From positions 1 through 64,000 of the forward strand of contig JAEYJO010000047.1 in assembly GCA_023408815.1 (NCBI GenBank): 64,000 nt of DNA. The letters run 5' to 3'. The stretch comes from Bacillota bacterium (GTDB lineage: Bacteria; Bacillota; Clostridia; Lachnospirales; Lachnospiraceae). This document shows positions 8,864 to 18,484 of the stretch, piece by piece. The notes beneath the pieces are model-generated. The model was not told the origin of the DNA. It worked only from the letters and a program-made list of their open reading frames with translations, and searched no databases. Positions within the stretch are counted from its first letter, which is position 1. Every line of letters starts with the position of its first letter. Position numbers and translations under genes: made by a program.

Positions 8864-9742
8864 CTATCCCTTTACGGCACCGGCCGCCGCGCTGTCAGTA
8901 ATCTGCTTCTGGAAAACCGCAAACAATATGGTGGGAGGTATGATAGAAAATACTACTGCCCGTAAAACGCTCACCGCATCCGTAGGCGTATCTTTGAAAG
9001 CGAAGAGCTTCACCATAACCGTTTCTTTTCCTGAGCCGTTCAGCACAAGATATGGGAAAAGAAAATCCGACCACGCCGCGGTAACCGCAAATATAGCGAC
9101 TACCATAATAATGGGTTTACTAAGAGGCAGCATTATCTTTATGAACACCTGAAGTACGCCGCAGCCGTCCAGCCTCGCGGCCTCCAAAAGCTCCGACGGA
9201 AGCCCTTCGAAAAATTCCTTAAACAATACTACATAGAACGCATTTGCACCGAAAGCCAGCCAAATCGGGACAAAGCTTCCCTTGAATCCGATCAGGCTTA
9301 TATTTCTTATCACAGCAACAATACTGGTGGTTGCCGGAATGAGCAGGCTCCACATGACTAACGCCCATGCGATCTTATAGCCCTTTGGCTTTAGCACCGC
9401 AAATCCATAAGCCAAAAGTCCGTTAAAAATAACGGCACATATGGTACTTCCGCCTACGGCAATCGCCGAATTGATATAATATTTTCCGAATTTGAAAGCC
9501 TTCCATGTAACCTTGAACTTTTCAAAATCAAAGGAGGTCGGCCAGATAGTAGCATTCCTCGTAAATTCCTTGATATCCTTAAATCCCGCCAGCATGACCC
9601 AGAGTGCAGGAAACACGCAGATGAGGACAATTAAAAAGCACACCAGCAATATAACAGCTGCAAGGACTTTTACCTTGGGAGATTTTATATCGTAACTTCT
9701 GATAGCACCGTCTTTTTTATTTGTATAGCTTTGAAACAGCAT
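8864..9742 (-). CDS. Sugar ABC transporter permease (MalG-type)
   Basis: 292 residues with six expected membrane segments. The EAA loop (EAARLDGCGVLQVFIKIMLPLSKPI) identifies a CUT1 inner-membrane permease that contacts the ATPase. The C-terminal GAVKG ending is typical of MalG-type subunits. GGAGGGAGAGG precedes the ATG. It pairs with the next upstream permease; no ATPase gene is present, so a shared MsmK/MsmX-type ATPase elsewhere is likely. Confidence 0.9.
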   Translation of the reverse strand: MLFQSYTNKKDGAIRSYDIKSPKVKVLAAVILLVCFLIVLICVFPALWVMLAGFKDIKEFTRNATIWPTSFDFEKFKVTWKAFKFGKYYINSAIAVGGSTICAVIFNGLLAYGFAVLKPKGYKIAWALVMWSLLIPATTSIVAVIRNISLIGFKGSFVPIWLAFGANAFYVVLFKEFFEGLPSELLEAARLDGCGVLQVFIKIMLPLSKPIIMVVAIFAVTAAWSDFLFPYLVLNGSGKETVMVKLFAFKDTPTDAVSVLRAVVFSIIPPTILFAVFQKQITDSAAAGAVKG

Positions 9743-9754
9743 ATCCTCTCCCTC

Positions 9755-10636
9755 CTAATCTTCTTTCTTTTTTGTTGCTGCCGTATAAATACCGCTGAGT
9801 ATGATAAGCACGATACAAATCATAACGGACAGCGCTGCGCCTGCGGGGAAGTCAAAGTCGCGGAACGCATAGCGATACATGAGCATCATCAGTGAAATGC
9901 TGGCGTTATTCGGCCCGCCGTTGGTCATAACCATGGGCTCATACAAAATCTGGAACACCGATATGATCTGCAGCAGTAACAGCGTCTTCGCCAGTGAAAA
10001 TACACTGGGCAGGGTAATATGCCTGATCCTTTGCCTGATGCCCGCACCGTCTATGGTAGCCGCCTCGTACAGGTCAGGGCTGATACTGCTTATGTTCGCC
10101 ATATAGATGAGGGCGGTAGCTCCGGCACTCTTCCACGTCAGGGTAATGATAATAAGAGGAATCGTCCAGTGGGGATTGGTCAGCCAAAGCTGAGGATCGA
10201 TTCCAAACTTGGATAAAATTATATTTAAAACTCCCGTCTTGCCCGGATTGAAGAAAAAGCTCCAAATCCATACGGTCGCCAGACCGGGGACAATGTTGGG
10301 AAAGTAAATTCCTACTCTGAAAAGACCTTTGAACCTTACGGTCTCTGAAATTAAAATACCCAGTGCGATGGGCACCAGAAATCCTATCACTAAAGACCAT
10401 AGCGTATAGCTGAACGTATTCTTAAATGCCGCTATGAAATCCGGGTTGTTGATTACTTTTATGTAATTGTCAAAGGCGACAAATTCCTGCAGCTCATATC
10501 TGATTGCGCTGAACATGGAAAGTCTGACATTTTCTAACAGCGGCTCCCATACATAAAAAGCAAATAACAACAATGTAGGAAGCATTACAAGCCAGCCCAG
10601 TAAGTCTCTTTTTTTAAATGATTTACGTTTGCGCAT
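9755..10636 (-). CDS. Sugar ABC transporter permease (MalF-type)
   Basis: About 293 residues, MalF-type CUT1 permease. Six hydrophobic segments and the EAA loop (YEAATIDGAGIRQRIRHITLPS) are visible; NGGPNNAS lies near the end. The frame can start with GTG at 10648, but that codon overlaps GGAGG; the ATG at 10636 sits 11 nt after GGAGG and is preferred. It lies between the solute-binding protein and the second permease. Confidence 0.9.
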   Translation of the reverse strand: MRKRKSFKKRDLLGWLVMLPTLLLFAFYVWEPLLENVRLSMFSAIRYELQEFVAFDNYIKVINNPDFIAAFKNTFSYTLWSLVIGFLVPIALGILISETVRFKGLFRVGIYFPNIVPGLATVWIWSFFFNPGKTGVLNIILSKFGIDPQLWLTNPHWTIPLIIITLTWKSAGATALIYMANISSISPDLYEAATIDGAGIRQRIRHITLPSVFSLAKTLLLLQIISVFQILYEPMVMTNGGPNNASISLMMLMYRYAFRDFDFPAGAALSVMICIVLIILSGIYTAATKKKED

Positions 10637-10686
10637 TATGCGAAACACCTCCTCGCTTTTTGTAGGGAACTCCCATCATATAAACC

Positions 10687-10715
10687 GGAGAAAACCGCTG
10701 TTCACGGCTTTCTCC
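10687..10715 (-). repeat. Intra-operon hairpin after the solute-binding protein gene
   Basis: GGAGAAA and TTTCTCC pair, with an inner CCG/CGG, between the solute-binding protein gene and the permeases. There is no T-tract. It may stabilise the binding-protein mRNA or partly terminate, giving more binding protein than permease. Function is inference. Confidence 0.45.
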
Positions 10716-10758
10716 ATGCTTTTATGCTATATGCTAATACCTTCCCTTTATATTTCCT

Positions 10759-12243
10759 TTAGTTTGCTGCATAAGTATCGTCAAGAAGCTTCTGATAGTT
10801 TTCGTTCGCCGTGTTCATAAGAGCCGTTACATCGGCATCTTTATCCGTAATAACGGACTGTAACACCTTGGTGAGCTCGCCGTACATATCCTGCGTTAAT
10901 CCGGGCTCTTCCGAGCGAAGACCTTCTGCGGAGGTAGCGTCGAAGTAAGGCTGGAACATCTTCGTATCCACATTGCCATACTCTTCTATAATTTTTGCTT
11001 CCGCATCCAGGATAGCCTGATCGGTCCAGCAAGGGAATCTGGGAATAACCGGAACTCCTGCAGCCGATTTATTCTCAGCGTCTGCCTGCATACCGGCTAT
11101 CGCATCTTCCGATACGGAGGGGCCTTTGCCCATTACTTCGATATAATCCAATGCTGCGCCGATCTGTTCCGGAGCCGCATCCTTAGAGAACATATAAGGA
11201 GTACCGCCGAATAAGGAATACTGACCGCCGGGGCCTTCCGGAATCGCGCACATTGCCAGTTTGTCTACGGGAAGTCCGTTCACCTGTGTAGGCTGGTTTA
11301 CCGCATCGTTAGCTGCAATATACATAGCCGCATTGCCGGTTCCAAGCTGTGTAAAACCAGTTCCCCAGTCTTCGTTGGTCGGATCTGCGGTAAGCACGTC
11401 ATAATCCCATTTCAGAGACTTTACAAACTCCATCGCTTCGATCGCTTCCGGAGAATTCAAGTTGGAGGTAAAGGTTCCGTCGCCGTTATCAATACAGAGC
11501 GTAGCCCCAAAATTCCATGCTATATTGGAAAAATGCCATCCGCCTGCGTTGTCTTTCGCCAACAATACGAAGCCTGCTGCTCCGGTCTTGTCTTTGATGG
11601 TCTTAGCTGCCTGTGCCAGTTCATCCATCGTCTTAGGATAAAGCGGATAACCGTCCGCATCCACAAGACCTGCTTCCTCAAAAAGCTCTACGTTCAGCAT
11701 AAGTCCAAGCGCATAACCGTCACGGGGAATACCGTAGATGTTGCCGTCCTTATCGGACAATAATTCCTTAATGGAAGGATTCATGGAATTCAGCCATCCC
11801 TTTTCTTCCAATTCAGAGGTTATGTCAGCTACCGCCTTGCTGGCGATCAGCTTCTGAGGCTCCGTGAACCATGACTCGAATACGGTAGGACAGTTGCCGG
11901 ATTCTACCATAGGCATGAATGTGTCCGTGGCATATTTGTAATAAGCCGGAGTATATGTAACATTCGGATCCTTCGTTTTCATCGTTTCAACAAAACCTTC
12001 GTGCATCGCGATATCGTCTGCCAGGGTATCCTCCGGCCAGATTCCGAGGGTTACTTCCACCGGTTGTGCTTCCGCAGGCTCTTGCGCCTCTGCTTCCGTC
12101 TTTGTTTCATCTGCCGCCGTAGTTTCCTGCGTCGCTTCCGTAGCTGTCGTCTGATCCGCGCTGCCGCATCCGGCAAGCATAGACATCGACAATGTCATAC
12201 AGCATACGATACCTAAAATTCTTTTTACTGCTTTCTTCTTCAT
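10759..12243 (-). CDS. Sugar-binding lipoprotein of CUT1 ABC transporter
   Basis: 494 residues. The signal peptide ends in a lipobox (SMLAGC) with the lipidated Cys at residue 26, followed by an Ala/Thr/Glu-rich linker. The body is a family 1 extracellular solute-binding protein (GIWPEDT, IYGIPRDGYALGLMLN, AMYIAANDA). GGGAG lies 6 nt before the ATG. It is the first gene of the alpha-glucoside operon and lies directly behind two LacI-type operators. It probably delivers alpha-linked gluco-oligosaccharides to the two permeases; substrate is inferred from the downstream phosphorylases. Confidence 0.9.
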   Translation of the reverse strand: MKKKAVKRILGIVCCMTLSMSMLAGCGSADQTTATEATQETTAADETKTEAEAQEPAEAQPVEVTLGIWPEDTLADDIAMHEGFVETMKTKDPNVTYTPAYYKYATDTFMPMVESGNCPTVFESWFTEPQKLIASKAVADITSELEEKGWLNSMNPSIKELLSDKDGNIYGIPRDGYALGLMLNVELFEEAGLVDADGYPLYPKTMDELAQAAKTIKDKTGAAGFVLLAKDNAGGWHFSNIAWNFGATLCIDNGDGTFTSNLNSPEAIEAMEFVKSLKWDYDVLTADPTNEDWGTGFTQLGTGNAAMYIAANDAVNQPTQVNGLPVDKLAMCAIPEGPGGQYSLFGGTPYMFSKDAAPEQIGAALDYIEVMGKGPSVSEDAIAGMQADAENKSAAGVPVIPRFPCWTDQAILDAEAKIIEEYGNVDTKMFQPYFDATSAEGLRSEEPGLTQDMYGELTKVLQSVITDKDADVTALMNTANENYQKLLDDTYAAN

Positions 12244-12272
12244 TTTGCTCTCCCTTCTTCAATTACATTTAT

Positions 12273-12288
12273 AGTTTAACGTTAAACT
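12273..12288. promoter_or_regulatory. LacI-type operator, promoter-proximal
   Basis: AGTTTAACGTTAAACT is a perfect 16-bp palindrome ending 30 nt upstream of the solute-binding protein ATG. It has the same core as the site at 12384 and, but for one central base, the site in front of lacI. Confidence 0.75.
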
Positions 12289-12383
12289 TAAATAATTTAT
12301 ATTTTTTTACATTTTCTTACATCATATTTGGAAAAATGCCCTTTTAAAGCCTATTCTATGTTGAACGTAAATAGTTTTTATTG

Positions 12384-12397
12384 GTTTAACGTTAAAC
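12384..12397. promoter_or_regulatory. LacI-type operator, upstream
   Basis: GTTTAACGTTAAAC is a perfect 14-bp palindrome. Its centre is 110 bp from the centre of the site at 12273. The pair flanks the probable promoter, as expected for cooperative or looping repression. Confidence 0.75.
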
Positions 12398-12534
12398 TAA
12401 TTGTATCATTCAAAGATTTAGCTGTCAATATTAACAATATTGGCAATACTAACAAAGTTTTTTACCCAAAATATAGGTATATACGTTTGTCCATTTGTGC
12501 ACTTTTTACAATTAATGTATTTTGTGAATCTTCT

Positions 12535-13284
12535 TCACATGATTTCCTCCGCCTCTCCCTCCTTTTTGAACCGGGCAGGAGACATCCCTTTTACCCTCTT
12601 GAATACCTTGGAAAAATATTTCTCATCATGGAATCCTACCTTAAAGGCGATTTCGTATATTTTCAGCCGGTTCTGCTTTAAATAGAAGCAGGCGTGCTCC
12701 ACCCGGATTCCGTTCAGATAATCCACAAAACAGCAATCCATACTGCTGGAAAAGAGAGCAGATAGATAGCTCGCCGTAATATCCACCTGATTCGCCACAC
12801 TGGCGAGGGTGAGGTTCTCGTTATAATGCTCCTTGATATATTCCACTGCCCGGTTAACAAGATGGTTATCGGTCACATCCTCTCTGACGCTTTCCTTCTT
12901 CTCCTTCCCGATAACCGAATCTACAGCTTCGTTGACGAGGCGGAGTATCTCTGTGGAACGGCAAGGCTTGAGTACATATTCCTTTACTCCATACTTCAAA
13001 GCGGTCTGGGCATATCTGAATTCGTCGTAGCCGCTTAAAATAATGGTGACAGGAAGAAGCTCCAGTGCGTCTACCTCCTTCATGACCTCCATCCCATCCT
13101 TTCCAGGCATCTGAACGTCCAGAAGCATCAGCTCCGGACGATAACGCAGGATCAAGTCGATGGCTTCCTGCCCGTTGCATGCGGTATATATGCGGTCGAT
13201 GCGGTCACTGTGGAGCCTTATGTAATTGGAGATTCCGTTGCGGATGTTATCTTCATCATCCACCACCAGTAATTTTATTCCCAT
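12535..13284 (-). CDS. YesN-type response regulator with AraC output
   Basis: 249 residues. The receiver domain shows the acidic pair D10/E11, the phosphorylatable D56 in LLDVQMPG and K107 in VLKP. The C-terminal 100 residues carry two AraC-type helix-turn-helices (LASVANQVDITASYLSALF and IYEIAFKVGFHDEKYFSKVFKR). Shorter than the usual YesN (about 370-550 residues) because the middle region is reduced. AAGGAG lies 7 nt before the ATG and overlaps the end of the sensor kinase gene. It probably activates the adjacent transporter operon upon sugar sensing. Confidence 0.9.
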   Translation of the reverse strand: MGIKLLVVDDEDNIRNGISNYIRLHSDRIDRIYTACNGQEAIDLILRYRPELMLLDVQMPGKDGMEVMKEVDALELLPVTIILSGYDEFRYAQTALKYGVKEYVLKPCRSTEILRLVNEAVDSVIGKEKKESVREDVTDNHLVNRAVEYIKEHYNENLTLASVANQVDITASYLSALFSSSMDCCFVDYLNGIRVEHACFYLKQNRLKIYEIAFKVGFHDEKYFSKVFKRVKGMSPARFKKEGEAEEIM

Positions 13285-13295
13285 AAATTTCTCCT

Positions 13296-15146
13296 TCAGT
13301 TCATGTTAGTGCCAAGCCCTCCCAGAACGATAGTGACCTCAGTGCCTTCGGAGGGACGGCTTGTAATCATCAGGCTGAAATCTTCCCGATATTTTAGTTC
13401 CAGCCTCTCTCTTACGTTTTTGATTGCGTAACGGCCGATTCTCTGTCCGGCATAGCGCTTTGAGTCCTCCACGTTCCAAATGGCGGCAATTTGTTCCTCA
13501 GTCATTCCAATCCCGTTATCCCGGATGGAGAAGACCAAATTATTCTCCTGACGCCTTCCGGTTATTTTAAGAAAGCCTCCTTTTTCCGAGTTCTCGAAGC
13601 CATGGACAATAGCATTTTCCACGAAGGGCTGCAGAATGAGCTTAGGAATGAATTCCTCTATGATGTCCTCGTCTATATCGATTTCGAATTCCAAACGTTT
13701 ATTAAAGCGCATTTTTTGTATATGGAGATAGTTAGCGATAAGCTCTTTTTCCATTCTTACAGGGATGATACCCTTACCCTGCCCAAGTACCAGACGGAAA
13801 AGCTGGGAAAGAGCCAGAATGTCCTCTGCCAGCTCATCGTTGCCCTCGCTTTGAGTACGCCAGTAAAGAGAATCCAGCGTGTTGTATAAAAAGTGGGGGT
13901 TAATCTGAGCCTGAAGAGCACTGAGTTCACTCTCCTTCTCTTTCAGCGCCATGACGTAATTGCGGTCGATCAATTCCTTTATGGATAAAACCATCTGGTT
14001 GAAGCAGGCGGTCACTTCCCCGATTTCGTCCCGGGATTCCACCGCCACCTGCTGGTTGAAATCGCCTCCCTGGAATTTGTTCATAGCTACGCAGAGGCGC
14101 TGCAGAGGTCTGGAAATGATGTTGGAAATCAGCTCCAGAAGCGGCCATAGGCCCACAAGCATTCCAATAAGCATTAAAATAGGAGTTATGATAATGTTGT
14201 TAAGCTGTTTGTCGCTGTTACTCTTAGGCACCATCTTGCAGACGATAACACCCTTTTTCTGCTCCTGGCTGCAAAATACGTTGTAGGAATCGTGTTCGAA
14301 ATAAACGGCTCTTTTCTTATGGTCCTGCTTCAGGTATTCCTCGCTGGATATGTAGGAAAGAATTTTCTCGTCCACCGTACCGTAGCGGGTCAGTTCACTG
14401 CCCTCGCTGCTCAGGATAACGATTCCTTCATTTTCCTGCTGAATGGCATTTTTACATAAATCGATGTATTTTTCCTCGTTGACACCAAGTACCAGATAGC
14501 CCAGCTTTTCTTTTTTGGACATATCGAAGATTTCTCTGCACATCACGATTTTATCCGCATAGTTGGCCTGATAGATGCTGCCGGTTCCCTGGCTTACACG
14601 CTTCCAGACTATGTCCCCTCTCATTTCCACTGCTTTTTTATAGGTATCGGTCTGTCTTACCGCTTCGATATCTGAAAGATGTACGCTGGAATCGATGCAT
14701 CGCAGATAAGAGTTCACGCCGTTTTCCGGGTAAATGGCCATAGTCTTGATATAGCCCTTCAGAGCAATGATGTCCTGAATAATCTTCATGGGCGCTCTGT
14801 TATACCACAGCCTGGAGTCCTCGTTCAGCTCCTCCGGACGACTGCTTGTGAGAATGGCGCCGATATCGCTGTTTATACAAATATAAACCGATAAGTCGGA
14901 TAATTCTGTCTGGATAACGCCGATGCTCTTATCCAGACTTCTTACCACGTTACTATCGGCTTCTATCTGCTGATTCTTCGTATCTTTATAATTACTGATC
15001 AGAATAAAGGTAGTAATCAATATCAGTATCGGGCTGATGACCAGATACACATAAAAAATAATTTTTTGCCTTATATTGAAATATACCGTCAGGCGGTCGA
15101 TTCTTTTCATCACTATTTCTTTTATTCTAATCATGATGCTTGCCAT
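13296..15146 (-). CDS. YesM-type sensor histidine kinase
   Basis: 616 residues. A first membrane segment at about residues 28-50 and a second at about 320-345 flank an extracellular sensor region. A HAMP domain follows (ISRPLQRLCVAMNKF), then the His_kinase domain with INPHFLYNTLDSLYW (phospho-His near residue 418), the N-box LILQPFVENAIVHGF and the G-box RDNGIGM. The first ATG is preceded closely by AAAGG; in-frame ATGs at residues 5 and 13 are alternatives. It sits between the permease and its response regulator, so it likely senses the transporter substrate or its binding protein. Confidence 0.9.
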   Translation of the reverse strand: MASIMIRIKEIVMKRIDRLTVYFNIRQKIIFYVYLVISPILILITTFILISNYKDTKNQQIEADSNVVRSLDKSIGVIQTELSDLSVYICINSDIGAILTSSRPEELNEDSRLWYNRAPMKIIQDIIALKGYIKTMAIYPENGVNSYLRCIDSSVHLSDIEAVRQTDTYKKAVEMRGDIVWKRVSQGTGSIYQANYADKIVMCREIFDMSKKEKLGYLVLGVNEEKYIDLCKNAIQQENEGIVILSSEGSELTRYGTVDEKILSYISSEEYLKQDHKKRAVYFEHDSYNVFCSQEQKKGVIVCKMVPKSNSDKQLNNIIITPILMLIGMLVGLWPLLELISNIISRPLQRLCVAMNKFQGGDFNQQVAVESRDEIGEVTACFNQMVLSIKELIDRNYVMALKEKESELSALQAQINPHFLYNTLDSLYWRTQSEGNDELAEDILALSQLFRLVLGQGKGIIPVRMEKELIANYLHIQKMRFNKRLEFEIDIDEDIIEEFIPKLILQPFVENAIVHGFENSEKGGFLKITGRRQENNLVFSIRDNGIGMTEEQIAAIWNVEDSKRYAGQRIGRYAIKNVRERLELKYREDFSLMITSRPSEGTEVTIVLGGLGTNMN

Positions 15147-15223
15147 TATCCTTTCAAGCCCCGGCGGCTTTCCTATACTGCTGCCGGTTTTAAGGAATGC
15201 ATTTCGTTTTCCTTCCCTCTAGT

Positions 15224-16069
15224 TTATCCTTTTACCGCCCCCATGGCTACCCCTTTTGTAATGTGTTTGTTCAAAAGAATGTAGACGATGACCGCAGGCG
15301 CTGCCGTTAACGACATGACTGCGAACTGCACCGCATAATTGGAGGAATATTGTCCGGTAAATTCTAATACCGAGAAGGGAAGTGTCTTCCACTTGGGCGA
15401 GCTTAAATAGGTGCTTGCCATCATGAACTCGTTCCAGTTATTCAAGAAGGTCATGATAGCTACCGTTGCGATAGAGGGTTTAAGAAGGGGCGTCACAATG
15501 CTGAATACGATGCGGTAAATACCGCAGCCATCCACCACCGCCGCTTCCTCCAGCTCCACAGGCACCGCTTCTAAAAAGCTGGTCATAAGGAATAAGCCCT
15601 GCGGCAGCGAAAAAGCCACATAAGGAATGAGAAGCGCCCATATGGTATCCGTCAGATCTACCGCATTGTATATCTTGTAGTTAGGAAGGAGCGTCGCATG
15701 GATAGGAATCATCATACCGATAAGCAGAAGTGTCTTTACCGTTCCGGCAAGCTTCCACTTCATTCTTTTGCAGGCGAAGGCGGCCATGATGGAAATGAGA
15801 ATAACCAGCAAAACGGCAAGTCCGTTAATTAATATGCTATTTTTCAAATAGAGAAGAAAATGTCCGTCAACAAAGGCTTTCACATAATTGCCCCACTGGA
15901 TTTTCTTCGGTATGATCAAAAGCCCTGTGGTAAATATTTCATTGCTGCTGGCAAGAGAGAAATCCAACAGCCAGATCAGCGGGAATATCTGCACGACCGC
16001 CACCGCGATGAGGATAACCCATAAGAAAGTTCTTTTTACTGTACTTCCTATCGTCTTTTTTTCTTTCAT
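15224..16069 (-). CDS. Sugar ABC transporter permease (MalG-type), second system
   Basis: 281 residues. CUT1 permease with six hydrophobic segments, an EAA loop (LEEAAVVDGCGIYRIVFSIVTPLLKPSI) and the C-terminal MGAVKG. AAAGGAGG lies 10 nt before the ATG. It follows the MalF-type partner by 18 nt and precedes the sensor kinase by about 80 nt. Confidence 0.9.
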   Translation of the reverse strand: MKEKKTIGSTVKRTFLWVILIAVAVVQIFPLIWLLDFSLASSNEIFTTGLLIIPKKIQWGNYVKAFVDGHFLLYLKNSILINGLAVLLVILISIMAAFACKRMKWKLAGTVKTLLLIGMMIPIHATLLPNYKIYNAVDLTDTIWALLIPYVAFSLPQGLFLMTSFLEAVPVELEEAAVVDGCGIYRIVFSIVTPLLKPSIATVAIMTFLNNWNEFMMASTYLSSPKWKTLPFSVLEFTGQYSSNYAVQFAVMSLTAAPAVIVYILLNKHITKGVAMGAVKG

Positions 16070-16087
16070 TATGTATCAGCCTCCTTT

Positions 16088-16963
16088 CTATGCCGGTTCT
16101 TTGTCCGCGAATGCTTTATTCAGAAATACCGTTACCAGCAGACAAATGATAATGAATACCACGCCGATTGCATTGCCGTAGCCATAGCGGAAGGCCTTGA
16201 ATGCCTGCTGGTATAGGTAGTTCGCCGCAAACTGCGTACTGTTGCCCGGCCCTCCGTTGGTAAGCAGGTATACGGTCTCCATCTGCTTTAAGGCAGAGAT
16301 AATCGCCATAGTCACGTTTACCTGAATGACGGGCTTCATGAGAGGCAAGGTGATCCTTAAAAAGGTGGATACTTGATCTGCACCGTCAATGGATGCTACT
16401 TCATATAGAACGGGATCGATATTTTTGATTCCGGTATAATAAATCAACATGCCCCAGCCGAAGCCATGCCAGATGAGTACTACCAACACGGACCAGATCG
16501 CCGCATCATTGCTGAACCAGTTGATTTTACCCTGATAGCCGAATGCTTTCAGCACATTATTCAGCAAGCCGAAATCCGGGTTGTAAATGAATTTCCAAAG
16601 ATAAGCGATAACGGCTACGGATATAACATTAGGTATGAAATAAATGCAGCGAAATATCCCTTCCGCCTTTCCCTGCAATTTATCCAGAACAGCCGCAACT
16701 ATTATAGCAATGGGATGCTGGATAAAAATAAAACCTATGGCAAGAAGAAGGGAGTTCGTGAGGGAACGCCCGAAGTTCGCATCGCGTAAAAGCGTCTTAT
16801 AGTTCTCCCATCCAATCCACTCCGCCTGACCCATTCCTGTATACGACGTAAAACCGTAATATACGCTTAGGCAGATGGGAGCCAGTATCGCAAAGAGAAA
16901 TACCAGCAATCCGGGCAATACCAAGGAAAATATCACCAATTTATTGCTATATAGTTTTTGCAT
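16088..16963 (-). CDS. Sugar ABC transporter permease (MalF-type), second system
   Basis: About 291 residues. CUT1 permease with an EAA loop (YEVASIDGADQVSTFLRITLPLMKPVI) and LTNGGPGNSTQF. The frame is open back to 17029, but only the ATG at 16963 has a ribosome binding site (GGAGG, 7 nt). The first hydrophobic segment then starts about ten residues in, as is normal. Confidence 0.9.
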   Translation of the reverse strand: MQKLYSNKLVIFSLVLPGLLVFLFAILAPICLSVYYGFTSYTGMGQAEWIGWENYKTLLRDANFGRSLTNSLLLAIGFIFIQHPIAIIVAAVLDKLQGKAEGIFRCIYFIPNVISVAVIAYLWKFIYNPDFGLLNNVLKAFGYQGKINWFSNDAAIWSVLVVLIWHGFGWGMLIYYTGIKNIDPVLYEVASIDGADQVSTFLRITLPLMKPVIQVNVTMAIISALKQMETVYLLTNGGPGNSTQFAANYLYQQAFKAFRYGYGNAIGVVFIIICLLVTVFLNKAFADKEPA

Positions 16964-17014
16964 TTCAATTCCTCCGGTCCTTATCTGAACTTTCAATGTT
17001 ATCATTTTTATGAA

Positions 17015-17062
17015 ATCGGGTTGGCACATGAAGAGGAATCATTCTTTATGCGCCAACCCGAT
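17015..17062 (-). repeat. Long intra-operon hairpin after the second solute-binding protein gene
   Basis: ATCGGGTTGGC (17015-17025) pairs with GCCAACCCGAT (17052-17062), and the inner CATGAAGA/TCTTTATG continues the stem to about 20 pairs. On the minus strand it is followed by TTTC only. It occupies the same place as the hairpin in the first transporter operon, between binding protein and permeases. Confidence 0.6.
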
Positions 17063-17080
17063 ATTTACCGTCTGTCTATT

Positions 17081-18454
17081 TTATTTGCAGGCATTTCCAA
17101 TGGAAGTGAGGAAATCTTCTGCGCTTGTCGTTCCGTTAGAAGCATTCTGGATTTCGCTTTCCATCACTGTCTTGAATACAGAAGGTCCGCAATCATTAAT
17201 TGGTGTTCCGGAAACGCTGGTAGCGTTATTCAGAATATCCATGAACTGCTTCTGCAACTGCGTCTCGCTGCCGCTCATGTAAGCAGTCTGGTCCTGAGCG
17301 GACATACCCACACCATTTTCCCAGCCGTACTTGGATAACTTATCGGACTGATATAAGTAGTTTAAGAATTTGATTGCTTCACTCTTCACCTCGGAGCTTG
17401 CGGAAACCGCATATCCACCGCCATTCCATGCTGCGATATCGGTAGCCTTACCTTTGCCGCCGTCAACTACAGGCATGGTGAACGCTCTGATATTGGTACG
17501 GATGTCTTCACTGATGTCCTGGTTGAGTGCCATGGAAGATTCCCAGCTTCCCATGTAGAACATCGCCGCCTGACCGTTGGTGAAAAGATTCATTGCCGTC
17601 GCGTAGTCCTGAGAATCATATCCGGTCTGGAATAATCCTGCCTGAGCCGACTGTGCGAAAAGTTCTGTCGCCTGCTTGAATACCGGATTGGAAAAATCAG
17701 CGTTTGCAATAGCTTCAGAAACGATGTCGCCATGAGTACCGTTAATCTTCACGATCAGGTCTGTGAGGTAAATTGCCATCGGCCATCCGTCTCCTCCGTC
17801 CATAGCTACCGGCACAATGCCTGCCGCGTTGATATCATCCGCTAATGCCAATAGCTCGTCGTAGGTAGCAGGCACCTTCCAGCCGTTATCCTCGAACATT
17901 TTCTGATTGTAATAGAAGGCCATAATATCTGTGTTTCTCGGAAGTCCATAAAGCTTTCCGTCTTTCTTAAAGCCGTTCAGAGATCCGGAAACAAATCCGT
18001 AATCCGCATAATCCGCTTCATTCAGCTCTGCGAGAACGCCTGCGTTAAGCACATCGTCCAAGAAGGAGGGCTGTCCCCAGATGCTCACTACATCCGGCAT
18101 ACCATCCATAGCATATGCTTTGAATTTCGTCTTATATGCTTCTTCATCGAGAGCTTCCACCTCGATGGTTACATTGGGGTTAGCCGCCGTATATTCGTCG
18201 ATGATCATTTGTTCCACCAATCCCTGACCGTTCTTTCTATCAGGAAGGTTGGAGAAAACCTTCAGTGTAACGGGCTCTGCAGATGCTGTGTCGTCCGCCG
18301 TATCTGCTGTTTCTTCTGCAGGGGCCGCTGTTTCTTCCGCAGCAGTATCGGCTGCAGGAGCTGTAGCTTCCGTAGAGGCAGTGCTGCCGCAGCCTGTAAG
18401 AATGCTGATCGTCATGGCTGTGGTGAGTAGCGTTACCAGTAATTTTCGTTTCAT
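17081..18454 (-). CDS. Sugar-binding lipoprotein of second CUT1 transporter
   Basis: 457 residues from the ATG at 18454, which has GGGAGG 7 nt upstream; the open frame extends to an ATG at 18484 that lacks a site. The lipobox SILTGC puts the lipidated Cys at residue 22, followed by an Ala/Glu/Thr linker. Family 1 extracellular solute-binding fold (VSIWGQPSFLDDVL, LYGLPRNTDIMAFYYNQKMFEDNGW, AMFYMGSWESSMA). First gene of an operon with two permeases and YesMN genes. Ligand not predictable. Confidence 0.9.
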   Translation of the reverse strand: MKRKLLVTLLTTAMTISILTGCGSTASTEATAPAADTAAEETAAPAEETADTADDTASAEPVTLKVFSNLPDRKNGQGLVEQMIIDEYTAANPNVTIEVEALDEEAYKTKFKAYAMDGMPDVVSIWGQPSFLDDVLNAGVLAELNEADYADYGFVSGSLNGFKKDGKLYGLPRNTDIMAFYYNQKMFEDNGWKVPATYDELLALADDINAAGIVPVAMDGGDGWPMAIYLTDLIVKINGTHGDIVSEAIANADFSNPVFKQATELFAQSAQAGLFQTGYDSQDYATAMNLFTNGQAAMFYMGSWESSMALNQDISEDIRTNIRAFTMPVVDGGKGKATDIAAWNGGGYAVSASSEVKSEAIKFLNYLYQSDKLSKYGWENGVGMSAQDQTAYMSGSETQLQKQFMDILNNATSVSGTPINDCGPSVFKTVMESEIQNASNGTTSAEDFLTSIGNACK

Positions 18455-18484
18455 TGTAATCCTCCCTTTGTTTTGTGTAATCAT

